Source of the DNA: CAYPGJ01 sp050174775
Lineage (GTDB): Bacteria; Planctomycetota; Phycisphaerae; Phycisphaerales; UBA1924
Assembly: GCA_050174775.1 (NCBI GenBank)
Contig: JBFXJP010000007.1
Span: forward strand, 62,001-126,000
Direction: 5' to 3'
DNA: 64,000 nt
Positions 15,734 to 24,484 of this stretch are shown here, one piece after another; positions within the stretch are counted from its first letter, which is position 1; every line of letters starts with the position of its first letter. The translations under genes were made by a program, and so were the position numbers. The notes beneath the pieces are model-generated. The model was not told the DNA's origin and did no database searches. It saw only the letters and a list, made by a program, of their open reading frames with translations.

Positions 15734-17512
15734 GTGCGCCCCACATTCCCCTCCCGTGCCCTGCGCCCAACCCTGATCTGCTCGATCGTCGCCTGTTCGG
15801 GCTGCGCATCCACCTCCAACACCGACCCCTCCTCCACAGATCTCCGTCGATCCATCGTCCAGTCCGTCCAGCAGGAGACCGGCGGCCTCACCATCCAGTC
15901 CAACCCCCCCACCCCCCTCCAACGCACTCCCGCCACCGATCTGGGCTTCTCCCCCGAACGACGCGCCGAACTCGACTCCATCGCCGGCTGGTCCTCCTAC
16001 TCCTCCTCCTCCCTCCCCACCGACACCGACCTCCTCGGCCAGACCTCCCCCACCGTCACCGTCTCCCTCGAGCGCGTCATCCGCGCCGCCGTCGACCAGA
16101 ACCTCCGCGTCCAATCCGCCCGCCTCGACCCCGCCATCCGCGCCGCCCAGGTCACCCAGGCCGAAGCCCAGTTCGACTGGGTCTTCTTCACAGGCGTCGA
16201 CTGGGCCAACACCGACGAGCCCCGCGTCGCTCCCGTCATCGGCGGCGTGCCCGTCGGCTCCCGCGCCAACGTCAACCAGGCCATCGCCTACGACACCGGC
16301 GTCCGCCGACCACTCACCACCGGCGGCGAGTTCTCCGTCTCCCAAGGCCTCACCCACACCGAGACCCGCACACCCGGCCTCGCCACCCTCCCCGAGCCCG
16401 CCAACAACGCCTTCATCGAGCTCGGCCTCAACCAGCCACTCCTCCGTGGCTTCGGCTCCGACGCCACCGAATCCGAAATCCGCCTCGCCCGCAACGCCGA
16501 ACGCTCCTCCATCCAATCCCTCAAGGCCCAGGCCATGCGCACCGCGCTCGACGCCGAGACCGCCTACTGGGAACTTGTCCGCGCACGCCGACGCCTCCTC
16601 ATCGCCAACCGTCTCGTCGAGCGCGGCGTCCAGACCCGCGACGTCCTCAAGGGCCGCCTCGAGTTCGACGTCCGCCCCGCCGAGTACTCCGACTCCGTCG
16701 CGCGCGTCGAGGGCCGACGCGCCGACCTCATCCGCGCCCAGCGCGCCGTCCGCGAAGCCTCCGACCGTCTCAAGGCCATCCTCAACGACCCCAACATCCC
16801 CGTCGGCTCCGAAACCCTCCTCATCCCGGCCGATGAGCCCGTCGACGAGCCCATCTCCTTCAGCCTTGTCGACGCGCTCGTCTCCGCTCTCGAGAACCGG
16901 CCCGAGATCGAGCGCGCCCTCCTCTCCATCGACGACGCCTCCATCCGCCAGGCCTTCGCCGACAACGCCCGCCTCCCCCTCCTCGACCTCGCCGTCCGCA
17001 CACGCTTCAACGGCCTCGATGATTCCCCCGGCGGCGCCTACGACCAGATCACCGACGGCGACTTCGTGAACTACGTCGCCTCCCTCCAGTTCGAGCAGCC
17101 CATCGGCAACCGTGCCGCCGAGGCCCTCTCCCGCGCACGTCGGCTCGAGCGCATGAAGTCCGTCCTCGACTACAAGACCGCCGCGCAGGACGCCGCGCTC
17201 CGCGTGAAGTCCGCCCTCCGCAACGTCGTCACGAACTATCAACTCATCGAGCAGACCCGCGTCGCGCGCCTGGCCGCCTCCGAGAACCTCCGAACCCTCC
17301 TCGTCGAGGAAGAAACCCTCCGCGCCCTCACCCCCGACTTCCTCGATCTCAAGCTCCGCCGTCAGGAGTCGCTCGCCTCCGCGGAACTCGAAGAGACCGC
17401 CGCGCTCGTCGACTACAACATCGCGGTCGCCGAGATGTTCGACGCCATGGGGCGCGCACTCGAACGCAACGGCATCCGCTTCAACGTCCACGACGCGCCC
17501 GCCACCCCCTGA
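15734..17512 (+). CDS. TolC-family outer-membrane efflux lipoprotein
   Basis: 592-residue outer-membrane channel component. The only start that gives a proper export signal is GTG 15734: its product begins with basic residues, then LICSIVAC, a good lipobox with Cys21 as the lipidated residue. The body shows the repeated OEP pattern: SLERVIRAAVDQNLRVQSARL, ELGLNQPLLRGFG, then long coiled-coil stretches rich in Ala/Arg/Glu (ALDAETAYWELVRARRRL), and the same arrangement again in the second half (FEQPIGNRAAEALSRARRLE). No membrane-fusion or inner-membrane pump gene is adjacent, so the partner is encoded elsewhere. It runs into tsaC with a gap of 10 bp. Confidence 0.88.
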   Translation: MRPTFPSRALRPTLICSIVACSGCASTSNTDPSSTDLRRSIVQSVQQETGGLTIQSNPPTPLQRTPATDLGFSPERRAELDSIAGWSSYSSSSLPTDTDLLGQTSPTVTVSLERVIRAAVDQNLRVQSARLDPAIRAAQVTQAEAQFDWVFFTGVDWANTDEPRVAPVIGGVPVGSRANVNQAIAYDTGVRRPLTTGGEFSVSQGLTHTETRTPGLATLPEPANNAFIELGLNQPLLRGFGSDATESEIRLARNAERSSIQSLKAQAMRTALDAETAYWELVRARRRLLIANRLVERGVQTRDVLKGRLEFDVRPAEYSDSVARVEGRRADLIRAQRAVREASDRLKAILNDPNIPVGSETLLIPADEPVDEPISFSLVDALVSALENRPEIERALLSIDDASIRQAFADNARLPLLDLAVRTRFNGLDDSPGGAYDQITDGDFVNYVASLQFEQPIGNRAAEALSRARRLERMKSVLDYKTAAQDAALRVKSALRNVVTNYQLIEQTRVARLAASENLRTLLVEEETLRALTPDFLDLKLRRQESLASAELEETAALVDYNIAVAEMFDAMGRALERNGIRFNVHDAPATP

Positions 17513-17522
17513 GCGGACACCC

Positions 17523-18494
17523 GTGCCCGCACAGCCCCCACCCCCGGACCTCACCCACGCCGTCCTCCGCCTCCGCGAGGGACGGCTCGTCGCGTTCCCC
17601 ACCGAAACCGTCTACGGCCTCGCCGCCGACGCGCGCAACCCGGCCGCCGTCCGACACGTCTTCGACCTCAAGCAACGCCCCCCGCGCAACCCGCTCATCG
17701 TCCACGTCCCCGACGTCGCCACCGCCAAGACACTCGTGAGCGCCTGGCCCGCCGAAGCCGACGCCCTCGCGCGCGAGTTCTGGCCGGGCCCGCTCACCCT
17801 CGTCCTCCCGCGCTCCCTCAACGTCCACGACGTCATCACCGCGGGCGGCCCCACCGTGGCGATCCGCTGCCCCGATCACCCTCTCGCGCTCGCGCTCCTC
17901 CGCGCCTTCGGCGGCCCCCTCGTCGGCCCCAGCGCCAACCCTTCCGGAACCGTCAGCCCCACGCGCGCCGAGCACGTCAGCGCGGCCTTCACGCCGCAAC
18001 AAGTCCACGTCCTCGACGGCGGGCCCTGCCGCGTCGGCATCGAGTCCACCGTCCTCTCCCTCGCGCACTCCCCCGCGCGCATCCTCCGCCAAGGCGCCAT
18101 CTCAGCCGACGACATCCAACGCGTCCTCCACCAACCCGTCGAGATCGCCGACAACCTCACCACCTCTGCCGACACTCCCCTCCCCTCCCCCGGCCTTCTC
18201 GAACGCCACTACGCGCCCAGCGCGCCGCTCATCCTCCTCACACACGACGACGACGTCGTCCTCCCGCCCGACAGCGTCCTCCTCGCGCTCCCGCCCTCTC
18301 GACGCGGCGCCATGGCCCCGCGCGCCATCCCCATGCCCACCGACGCCGAGCACTACGCCGCACGCCTCTACGAAGCGCTCCGCGAAGCCGACACCCTCAA
18401 ACCCAGCGCCATCTACGTCGAACTCCCCCAGGCCCAGTCCCCCCTCTGGAACGCCGTGATCGATCGGCTCCGGCGCGCCGCGGCGCCGGCCTGA
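17523..18494 (+). CDS. tsaC: Threonylcarbamoyl-AMP synthase (TsaC/Sua5, YrdC domain)
   Basis: Makes L-threonylcarbamoyladenylate for the t6A37 modification of ANN-decoding tRNAs. It has 323 residues, the longer Sua5 form. The YrdC domain spans about 1-200, with PTETVYGLAADA, KQRPPRNPL, FWPGPLTLVL and VGPSANPSG. The C-terminal part contains SPGLLERHYAPSAPL, the start of the Sua5 domain. The start is GTG 17523. It sits 10 bp after the TolC-type gene and converges with rpiA, 7 bp away. Confidence 0.93.
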   Translation: MPAQPPPPDLTHAVLRLREGRLVAFPTETVYGLAADARNPAAVRHVFDLKQRPPRNPLIVHVPDVATAKTLVSAWPAEADALAREFWPGPLTLVLPRSLNVHDVITAGGPTVAIRCPDHPLALALLRAFGGPLVGPSANPSGTVSPTRAEHVSAAFTPQQVHVLDGGPCRVGIESTVLSLAHSPARILRQGAISADDIQRVLHQPVEIADNLTTSADTPLPSPGLLERHYAPSAPLILLTHDDDVVLPPDSVLLALPPSRRGAMAPRAIPMPTDAEHYAARLYEALREADTLKPSAIYVELPQAQSPLWNAVIDRLRRAAAPA

Positions 18495-18501
18495 CCCGCG
18501 C

Positions 18502-19206
18502 TCACCGACGCACGCGCCGCGTCACCGCGCCGCTCGCGTCCTCCACCAACACCTCATCCGCCTCGTGCAAGAACAACCCGTGCCCGACCACGCCCGGGAT
18601 CGCGTCGATCTCGCGCGCCAAACGCTCGACGTCCGCGCCCTCCGGGACCGTCACGTCCAGCACCGGGTTCCCGGCGTCCGTCACGTACCGATTCCCGCCC
18701 TCTCCCGTGCGAATCTCCCCCTCCGACCCCAGCGCAGCAAGCCTCGCGCGCGTCGCGCCGAGCCCGTACGACAGCGCTTCCACCGGCAGCGGATGCTTCT
18801 CCCCGAGCCGCGTCACCAGCTTGCTCGCATCCACGAGGTACACCCGGAACTCCGCGCTCTGCGCCGCGATCTTCTCGCGCGTCATCGCGCCCCCGCGCCC
18901 CTTGATCATCCGCAGCGCGCCGTCCACCTCGTCCGCCCCGTCGAACAGGTAATCGATCCGCTCGGCCTCCTCGAACTCGAGCACCCGCAACCCCAGCGAC
19001 TTCCCCAGCTCCGCCGACGCCACCGACGTCGCCACGCAGCGCACATCCAGCGATTCACCCTTCACCCGCGCCGCCAACGCGCGGATCGCGCGCGACGCGG
19101 CACGACCCGTCCCGAGCCCCACGAGCATCCCAGCCCGCACCGGCTCCACAGCCATCTCCGCCAACCGATCGCGCTGCTGCGTCGTCACGCCCGCACTGTA
19201 CGTCAT
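18502..19206 (-). CDS. rpiA: Ribose-5-phosphate isomerase A
   Basis: Interconverts ribose-5-phosphate and ribulose-5-phosphate in the pentose phosphate pathway. It has 234 residues, full length. Phosphate-binding GLGTGRAASRAI, DGADEVD and KGRGGAMTREKI are all present, as is the late GVVGHGLFL stretch. The ATG at 19206 overlaps the stop of the upstream RNA methyltransferase gene as ATGA, so the two are translationally coupled. Confidence 0.96.
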   Translation of the reverse strand: MTYSAGVTTQQRDRLAEMAVEPVRAGMLVGLGTGRAASRAIRALAARVKGESLDVRCVATSVASAELGKSLGLRVLEFEEAERIDYLFDGADEVDGALRMIKGRGGAMTREKIAAQSAEFRVYLVDASKLVTRLGEKHPLPVEALSYGLGATRARLAALGSEGEIRTGEGGNRYVTDAGNPVLDVTVPEGADVERLAREIDAIPGVVGHGLFLHEADEVLVEDASGAVTRRVRR

Positions 19207-20054
19207 GCCCCACCCTCCCGCGTCGCCGCCTCGTACATCGCAATCGCCGCGGCCGTGGCCACATTCACCGAATCCACCCCCGCCGCCATCGGGATCCGCA
19301 CCCGCGCATCCGCCGCCACCATCGCCTCGCGCGTCAGCCCCCCACCCTCAGCCCCAAGCAACAACGCCGCACGCTTCCCGCGCGCCATCCCCCCCACCGT
19401 CGCGCGCAGGTCCCGCGCATCCTCGCTCGGCGTCAGCGCCAGCACTTCGAAACCCGCCGCGCGCAACACCTCGAACTCCCTGGGCCACTCCCGCGCCCGC
19501 GCGAACGGCAGCAGCAGCGCGTGCCCCATGCTCGTCCGGATCGACTTGCGATAGAGCGGCGGGGCGCAGTCGGGCGAGAGCACCACGCCCGCCGCGCCCA
19601 GCGCGGCCGCGTTCCGAAACACGCTCCCCACGTTGTCCAGATCCACCAGCCCCTCGAGCACCACGAGCGGTCCCTCGCCGATCCGCGAGAGCAGCCACTC
19701 CGTCCCCGGGTCCTCCTCGATCACGCCCGCCCCCAGACACCCCTGATGGAAGCGAAAGCCCACCACCTCCTCCATCATCTTCTTGGTCGCCACCATCACC
19801 TCGAACGGGCCCGAGCGCGCCGCGCGCGTCTCGATCGTCTCCCGCATCGACTCGAAGCGCTCCTCCTGCAACAGCAGCGAGCGCACGCGGAACCGGCACG
19901 CCGGCGAGAGCAGACGCTCCACCACCAGCCTCCCCTCCGCGATGAACACTCCCCGCTCGCGCAGCGCATCCCGGTCCTTGATGATCCCGTAGTCGCCGAC
20001 CCGCGGATCATCCGCCGAATCCACCCTCGACACGCTCACGCCGCTTCCCGCCAT
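19203..20054 (-). CDS. SpoU/TrmH-family RNA 2'-O-methyltransferase
   Basis: 283-residue SPOUT methyltransferase. The N-terminal part resembles the RNA-substrate-binding domain (IIKDRDALRERGVFIAEGRLVVERLL). The C-terminal knotted SAM-binding domain carries the three family motifs: LDNVGSVFRNAAALGA, LLLGAEGGGL and IPMAAGVDSVNVATAAAIAMYE. The target (rRNA or tRNA position) cannot be told from sequence. ATG 20054 is preceded by AAGGAG. The gene is divergent from a lipoprotein gene starting 31 bp away, and rpiA follows with a 4-nt overlap. Confidence 0.9.
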   Translation of the reverse strand: MAGSGVSVSRVDSADDPRVGDYGIIKDRDALRERGVFIAEGRLVVERLLSPACRFRVRSLLLQEERFESMRETIETRAARSGPFEVMVATKKMMEEVVGFRFHQGCLGAGVIEEDPGTEWLLSRIGEGPLVVLEGLVDLDNVGSVFRNAAALGAAGVVLSPDCAPPLYRKSIRTSMGHALLLPFARAREWPREFEVLRAAGFEVLALTPSEDARDLRATVGGMARGKRAALLLGAEGGGLTREAMVAADARVRIPMAAGVDSVNVATAAAIAMYEAATREGGA

Positions 20055-20071
20055 GACGCTCCTTGCCACAC

Positions 20072-20077
20072 TACGAT
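20072..20077 (+). promoter_or_regulatory. Leaderless-type -10 hexamer before the lipoprotein gene
   Basis: TACGAT ends 7 nt before ATG 20085, with no Shine-Dalgarno between. On the opposite strand the same 31-bp gap holds the ribosome-binding site of the RNA methyltransferase gene. Confidence 0.45.
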
Positions 20078-20084
20078 CCTCACC

Positions 20085-20741
20085 ATGATGACCGCACATC
20101 GCATCGTCTGCCTCGCCCTCACCTTCACCGCAGCAGCGACCGGCTGCTCCCGGGCCGACGAGAACAACTCGTCCGCCTCGCCCGCAGCCCACACCACCCA
20201 TGCCGGCGCGCAGCCCGAACACAAGACCACCCCGCCCCCCCAGGCCGACCCCGCAGACACCCCCGTCACCGTCTCCTCCGTCCGCTTCGAGGTCCCCAGC
20301 GCCTTCCAGCAGCGCCCCACAACCTCCTCCATGCGTGTCGCTGAGTTCGTGGTCCACGTCCCCGACGACATGACCGACGCCGAGCAGGGCGAGATCGTCT
20401 TCTTCTACTTCGGTCCGCAAGGCGCCGGGGGCGTCGACGCCAACATCGCGCGTTGGACCTCACAGGTCCTCACCGACGAAGGTAAGCCCGCCGATCCGCA
20501 GCGCGCCGAACTCGAGCTCGGCGCCCTCAAAGCCACCACCGTCCGGCTCGACGGCACCTACATGTCCGGGCCGCCCGCCGGCGAAAAGACCCCGAAGAAG
20601 GACTTCACGCTCCTCGGCGCCGTGGTCCAGGGCGGCCCCCAGGGCGACGTCTTCATCCGCATGACCGGCCCCAAGCGCGTCCTCGACGCCTACCCCGGCC
20701 TCTTCGAGCAGCTCGTCCGCTCCGCGAAGGTGGACGAGTGA
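20085..20741 (+). CDS. Putative lipoprotein of unknown function
   Basis: 218 residues. A basic start followed by LALTFTAAATGC gives a lipobox with Cys21. Residues about 22-60 are a Ser/Ala/Pro-rich linker. From about 62 a compact beta-rich domain follows (VSSVRFEVPSAFQ, MRVAEFVVHVP, EIVFFYFG, VFIRMTGPKRVLDAYPGLFEQLV). This is probably a small alpha/beta domain facing the periplasm, of the general type found in planctomycete surface lipoproteins; I do not recognise the family. Its TGA overlaps the GTG of the next gene, so it is the head of a co-directional run of five genes. Confidence 0.8.
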   Translation: MMTAHRIVCLALTFTAAATGCSRADENNSSASPAAHTTHAGAQPEHKTTPPPQADPADTPVTVSSVRFEVPSAFQQRPTTSSMRVAEFVVHVPDDMTDAEQGEIVFFYFGPQGAGGVDANIARWTSQVLTDEGKPADPQRAELELGALKATTVRLDGTYMSGPPAGEKTPKKDFTLLGAVVQGGPQGDVFIRMTGPKRVLDAYPGLFEQLVRSAKVDE

Positions 20742-21526
20742 CACGCCGCGCACTCATCCGCGCGATCTCCACCGACAAGCACGACCTCTACGAACACGCC
20801 GTCCAATCCCCCGCGCAGACCGCCCTCTTCCTCCACGCAGCGCACGCGAACGAACCGACCACGCTCTGCGACGACTTCTGCGGCGCCGGCGCCGTCGCCC
20901 GCGCCTTCACCACCGCCTACCCCGACGCCACCGCGATCGCCATCGACAACGACCCCGACGCGCTCGCCGCGCTCAAAGCACGCTGCGATGACGACCTCGC
21001 GCAACGCATCACCACACGGAAAGCCAACGTCGTCACCACCAACGCGCAGGCCGACATCATCGCGGCCCTCAACTTCCCCGTCGGCTACTTCCACACCCGC
21101 CCCGACCTCCTCAAATACCTCAAGAACGCCCGCGCGCGCCTCAACCCCAAGGGCATCCTCGTCATCGACACGTACGGCGGCCCCACCTCCTTCCAGACCG
21201 GCCGCTACGAGGTGAAACTCGACAACGGCGTGCGCTACACCTGGGAACAACGAGACGCCAACCCCCTCACCGGGCGCGTCCTCAACGCGATGCACTTCGA
21301 CATCCCGGGCGCCAAGCCGCTCCGCGACGCCTTCCTCTACGACTGGCGCCTCTGGTCCGTCCCCGAACTCCGTGACGCCCTCGACGAAGCAGGCTTCACC
21401 CACACCGACGTCTACCTCTCCCTCGGCAGCGCGCTCGACTCCCAGGGCAGACTCATCATCCACCCCTCCGAAGAGCCGGAGCATCTCGACGAGGACTACG
21501 TCGCGTACCTTGTCGCCCGACGCTGA
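20738..21526 (+). CDS. Class I SAM-dependent methyltransferase
   Basis: 262 residues. GTG 20738 forms a GTGA overlap with the preceding lipoprotein stop. A Rossmann-type SAM site is visible as CDDFCGAGAVARAF followed by the acidic strand end AIAIDNDPDA. Other landmarks are GYFHTRPDLLKYLKNARARLNPKG, VIDTYGG and YDWRLWSVPELRDALDEAGF. The same layout (xxDFCGxx, later DxYGG, then YDWRLW) occurs in the methyltransferase at 60608-61522, so the two are paralogues. The substrate is unknown; small-molecule or protein methylation is possible. The VWA gene starts 6 bp downstream. Confidence 0.85.
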   Translation: MTRRALIRAISTDKHDLYEHAVQSPAQTALFLHAAHANEPTTLCDDFCGAGAVARAFTTAYPDATAIAIDNDPDALAALKARCDDDLAQRITTRKANVVTTNAQADIIAALNFPVGYFHTRPDLLKYLKNARARLNPKGILVIDTYGGPTSFQTGRYEVKLDNGVRYTWEQRDANPLTGRVLNAMHFDIPGAKPLRDAFLYDWRLWSVPELRDALDEAGFTHTDVYLSLGSALDSQGRLIIHPSEEPEHLDEDYVAYLVARR

Positions 21527-21532
21527 GCCCCC

Positions 21533-23554
21533 ATGCTCCCGCCGACCACCCTCAGCCTGACCTTCCTCGATCCGCTCACCGGGATCATCGCGGGCGCCAT
21601 CGCCGGCCCCACCCTCCTCCTCCTCTACATCCTGCGCCTCAGACGCCGGCCCGTCCGCATCTCCTCGACCCTCCTCTGGGAACGTGCGGCCGAGGACCTC
21701 CAGGCCAACGTCCCCTTCCGCTGGCTCCGCGCCTCCCTGCTGCTCCTCCTCCAGCTCCTCGCACTCGCCGCGCTCGTCCTCGCGCTCGCCCGACCCGCCG
21801 TGCTCGCCGATGACGCCCCGCAAGGACGTGTCGTCATCCTCATCGATCGCTCCGCGTCCATGAGCGCGATGGACATGCAGGACAACGCGGGGCGCGCCAT
21901 CACGCGCCTCGAAGCCGCGATCGATCGCGCCGACAAGATCTTCAAGGACATGCCCCTGGGCTCGCGCTCCGGCGGCTCCTCCAGCGCGATGCTCGTCTCC
22001 TACGCGGCCAACGCAAAGATCCTCGCGCCCATGACCAACGACCGCGCCTCCCTCCGACGCGCGCTCGAGACGGTCACCCCCACCGATCAGCCCGCGGACC
22101 TCGCGGCCGCGCTCCGGCTCGCCCGCTCCTTCACCCAGCCCACCGGGGAGGAACAGAACGGGCCCGCGGGGACGATCCTGATCATCACGGATCACGATCC
22201 CGGCGCGGATGCGGGCGCCGCGCGCGTCGTGCTCGCAGCCCCGCCCCCGGAGCAAGACCACGACAACCTGGCGATCGTCGCGCTCAGCGCGCGACGCGAC
22301 GCCGAGACACCCTCCACCGTGCGCGTCTTCGCGCGCATCGCCAATGCGTCGCGCGAGGCGCGAGAGACGCCCGTTGTCCTGCGGCTCGACGGCAAGCCCG
22401 TCGAGTCTCGCGTCGTCCGGCTGCCCGGGGCGGATACGTCTGCGGACCCGCCGGCGCCCGGCGAGCAGGGCGTCACCTTCGACGCCCCGATGCCCGACGC
22501 GGGGCTGATCGAGGTCGAGATCGCCCGCCCCGATGCGCTCACGGCCGACAACCGGGCCTCCGCCGTCATCCGGGCCGTCGGGGGCCTCCGAGCCGCCGTC
22601 ATCGCCCCCAACGCCATGCCGGCCGACGCCATCACCCAAACGCTGGCCGCGCTCGGCGCGCGTGAGACGCGCAATCTCTCCCCGGCGCAGTACGAATCGT
22701 TGGTGGCCGAACGACGGCTCGCGGGCGTCGACCTGCTCATCTTCGACGACGTCGAGCCCAGCGTGCTGCCCGCCATCCCCTCCATCTCCCTCGGCGCCGG
22801 GCTCCCCTCCCTCACCGTCTCCGTCAGCCTGGGTGACAACCCGGATCGCGCGTCGCGCTTTGCGACATGGAATCGAGCCCATCCCGTGCTGCGGCACGTC
22901 GCGATGGACGCCGTGATCTTCCCCGGCATCGGGCTCGTGGAGACCGATGAGCAGGCGTTGCAGCAGCGCGCGATGCGGGTCATCCCGCTCGCATTTGGGC
23001 CGGCGGGCGCGACGATCACGCTGCTGGACGGAGGGGTGAAGCGGATCGTGGTGGGGTTCCCACTCGAGCATTCGTCGTGGTGGATCGAGCCGGGGTTTGC
23101 GGTGTTCCTGGCGAACGCGAGCGAGTTTTTGACGGGGCTGGGGGCGGAGACGCCGGCCCGGTCGTGGACGACGGGAGCGTCGATCGTGGTGCGCGCGGAG
23201 AGCGGAGCATCGCGCGTGCGGGCGGTGGGGCCGGTGACGATCGAGGCGCCGGTGCTGGCCACGGCCGAGGGGGCGACGGCGTCGCTGGGCGTGTCGGAAC
23301 GTGCCGGCATTTATCGAGTTGAGGGCGCGGTGCGCGAGGACGGCGTGCTGGCGGTGAATCTGGCGGACGCGGAAGAGAGCGCGTTGCGGACGAACGCGCC
23401 GGGAGAGGGGACGACGGGGGGCGTGGGAGCGCAAGTGGCTGCGGCGTCGGGGGATGGGCGGGCGCCGAGGGAGCTGTGGCCCTGGTTCGTGCTGGCGGGC
23501 GCGGCGCTGCTGACGGCGGAGTGGTGGCTGTACGCGTGGCGGATGCGCGCGTGA
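21533..23554 (+). CDS. BatA-like membrane protein with VWA domain
   Basis: 673 residues. Two N-terminal membrane segments (about 8-33 and 63-85) enclose RRRPVRISSTLLWERAAEDL, the usual start of BatA-type proteins. A VWA domain follows with a complete MIDAS beginning (VILIDRSASMSAMD). A long beta-rich middle part follows, and the final membrane helix is WFVLAGAALLTAEWWLYAW. Relatives often sit with MoxR ATPases and DUF58 proteins, but none is adjacent here. Codon third positions change from C-rich to G-rich inside this gene at about 22.9 kb. Function inferred as envelope assembly or stress-related; not proven. Confidence 0.85.
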   Translation: MLPPTTLSLTFLDPLTGIIAGAIAGPTLLLLYILRLRRRPVRISSTLLWERAAEDLQANVPFRWLRASLLLLLQLLALAALVLALARPAVLADDAPQGRVVILIDRSASMSAMDMQDNAGRAITRLEAAIDRADKIFKDMPLGSRSGGSSSAMLVSYAANAKILAPMTNDRASLRRALETVTPTDQPADLAAALRLARSFTQPTGEEQNGPAGTILIITDHDPGADAGAARVVLAAPPPEQDHDNLAIVALSARRDAETPSTVRVFARIANASREARETPVVLRLDGKPVESRVVRLPGADTSADPPAPGEQGVTFDAPMPDAGLIEVEIARPDALTADNRASAVIRAVGGLRAAVIAPNAMPADAITQTLAALGARETRNLSPAQYESLVAERRLAGVDLLIFDDVEPSVLPAIPSISLGAGLPSLTVSVSLGDNPDRASRFATWNRAHPVLRHVAMDAVIFPGIGLVETDEQALQQRAMRVIPLAFGPAGATITLLDGGVKRIVVGFPLEHSSWWIEPGFAVFLANASEFLTGLGAETPARSWTTGASIVVRAESGASRVRAVGPVTIEAPVLATAEGATASLGVSERAGIYRVEGAVREDGVLAVNLADAEESALRTNAPGEGTTGGVGAQVAAASGDGRAPRELWPWFVLAGAALLTAEWWLYAWRMRA

Positions 23555-23595
23555 GGAAGTACCGTCGGTGGACCTGAAACCCCCCGGAGGTGAAC

Positions 23596-24471
23596 GTGCG
23601 CAAGTGCTTGATGATGCTGATGTTGTCCGCGTCCGTCGCGTGTGCGGAGGAGACGAGCTCGCTCCGCTGGACGGTGTCGGGAGGAGGAACGGGGATGTTC
23701 CGGACGGACCTCGATGGGGGCGGGGAGTTCTCGTTGTGGAGGGCGCAGACGGGGGTCGGGGTGTCGCTGGATGTGGCTGAAGACCTGCGTTTTTCGCTGG
23801 ATTTCGGGGGTGAGCACTCGGTGTACGACTTCGGCGGAGCCACGACGCTGGTGGGTGGGGATGCGGAGCCTTGGGAGGATCTGGAGTCGGCTTCGGTGGG
23901 GTTGCGGCTGGAAGGGATGGTGAACGAGCACTGGGGATGGGTGATCGGGGGGACGTTCCGGATGGCGTGGGAGCCCGGGGCGGATGTCGGAAGTGCTTTG
24001 CTTGGAAGCGGTTACGGCGGTGTGCGGTATCGATTTAGTGAGAACTTTGCGCTCACGCTGGGCGCGGGGGTGGCGTCGAGACTGGAAGATGACGCACGGG
24101 TGTTCCCTGTGCTGGGGCTGGAGTGGAAGCTGAGCGAGATGGTGCGGGTGGAGACGAGGGGGTTGGGGTTGGCCGTGATCGCGCAAGTGCATGACAATTG
24201 GGAAGTTGCGGCCAAGGGCGGGTATGAGAGCCGTGAGTGGAGGTTGTCAGAGGTGCGCGCGGCGCTGGCTGATGGGGTGGCGCGGGATGAGCGCGTGATG
24301 GTGGGTGGGGAGGTGGTGTGGAAGCCCGCGGCCGGGGTTCGTGTGTCGATCGAGGGGGGGGTGGCGGTGTGGCAGGAGCTGGAGGCGCTCACACAGAACG
24401 GGGTGACTGTTGGGGAGCAGGAGGGTGATCCGGGCGCGTTTTTGGGTGGAAGGGTGATCTTCAACTTTTAG
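23596..24471 (+). CDS. Exported beta-rich protein, probable outer-membrane barrel
   Basis: 291 residues. Two in-frame GTG codons are available (23590, 23596). I prefer 23596 because GGAGG at 23586 would overlap the first one. The signal peptide is MRKCLMMLMLSASVACA with cleavage before EET. The mature part alternates amphipathic strands with short turns (WTVSGGGTGMFRT, LRFSLDFGGEHSVYDFG, FALTLGAGVASRL, VRVSIEGGVAVW) and ends in FLGGRVIFNF. The aromatic terminal Phe is typical of outer-membrane beta barrels. It lies between the VWA gene and the phosphatase gene. The substrate or ligand is unknown. Confidence 0.7.
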   Translation: MRKCLMMLMLSASVACAEETSSLRWTVSGGGTGMFRTDLDGGGEFSLWRAQTGVGVSLDVAEDLRFSLDFGGEHSVYDFGGATTLVGGDAEPWEDLESASVGLRLEGMVNEHWGWVIGGTFRMAWEPGADVGSALLGSGYGGVRYRFSENFALTLGAGVASRLEDDARVFPVLGLEWKLSEMVRVETRGLGLAVIAQVHDNWEVAAKGGYESREWRLSEVRAALADGVARDERVMVGGEVVWKPAAGVRVSIEGGVAVWQELEALTQNGVTVGEQEGDPGAFLGGRVIFNF

Positions 24472-24484
24472 CCGAGAGGGCACA

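Noticed and set aside
20690..23434. 914-codon minus-strand open frame over the methyltransferase and VWA genes
   Set aside because: Antisense to two genes with clear domains; the product has no recognisable fold.
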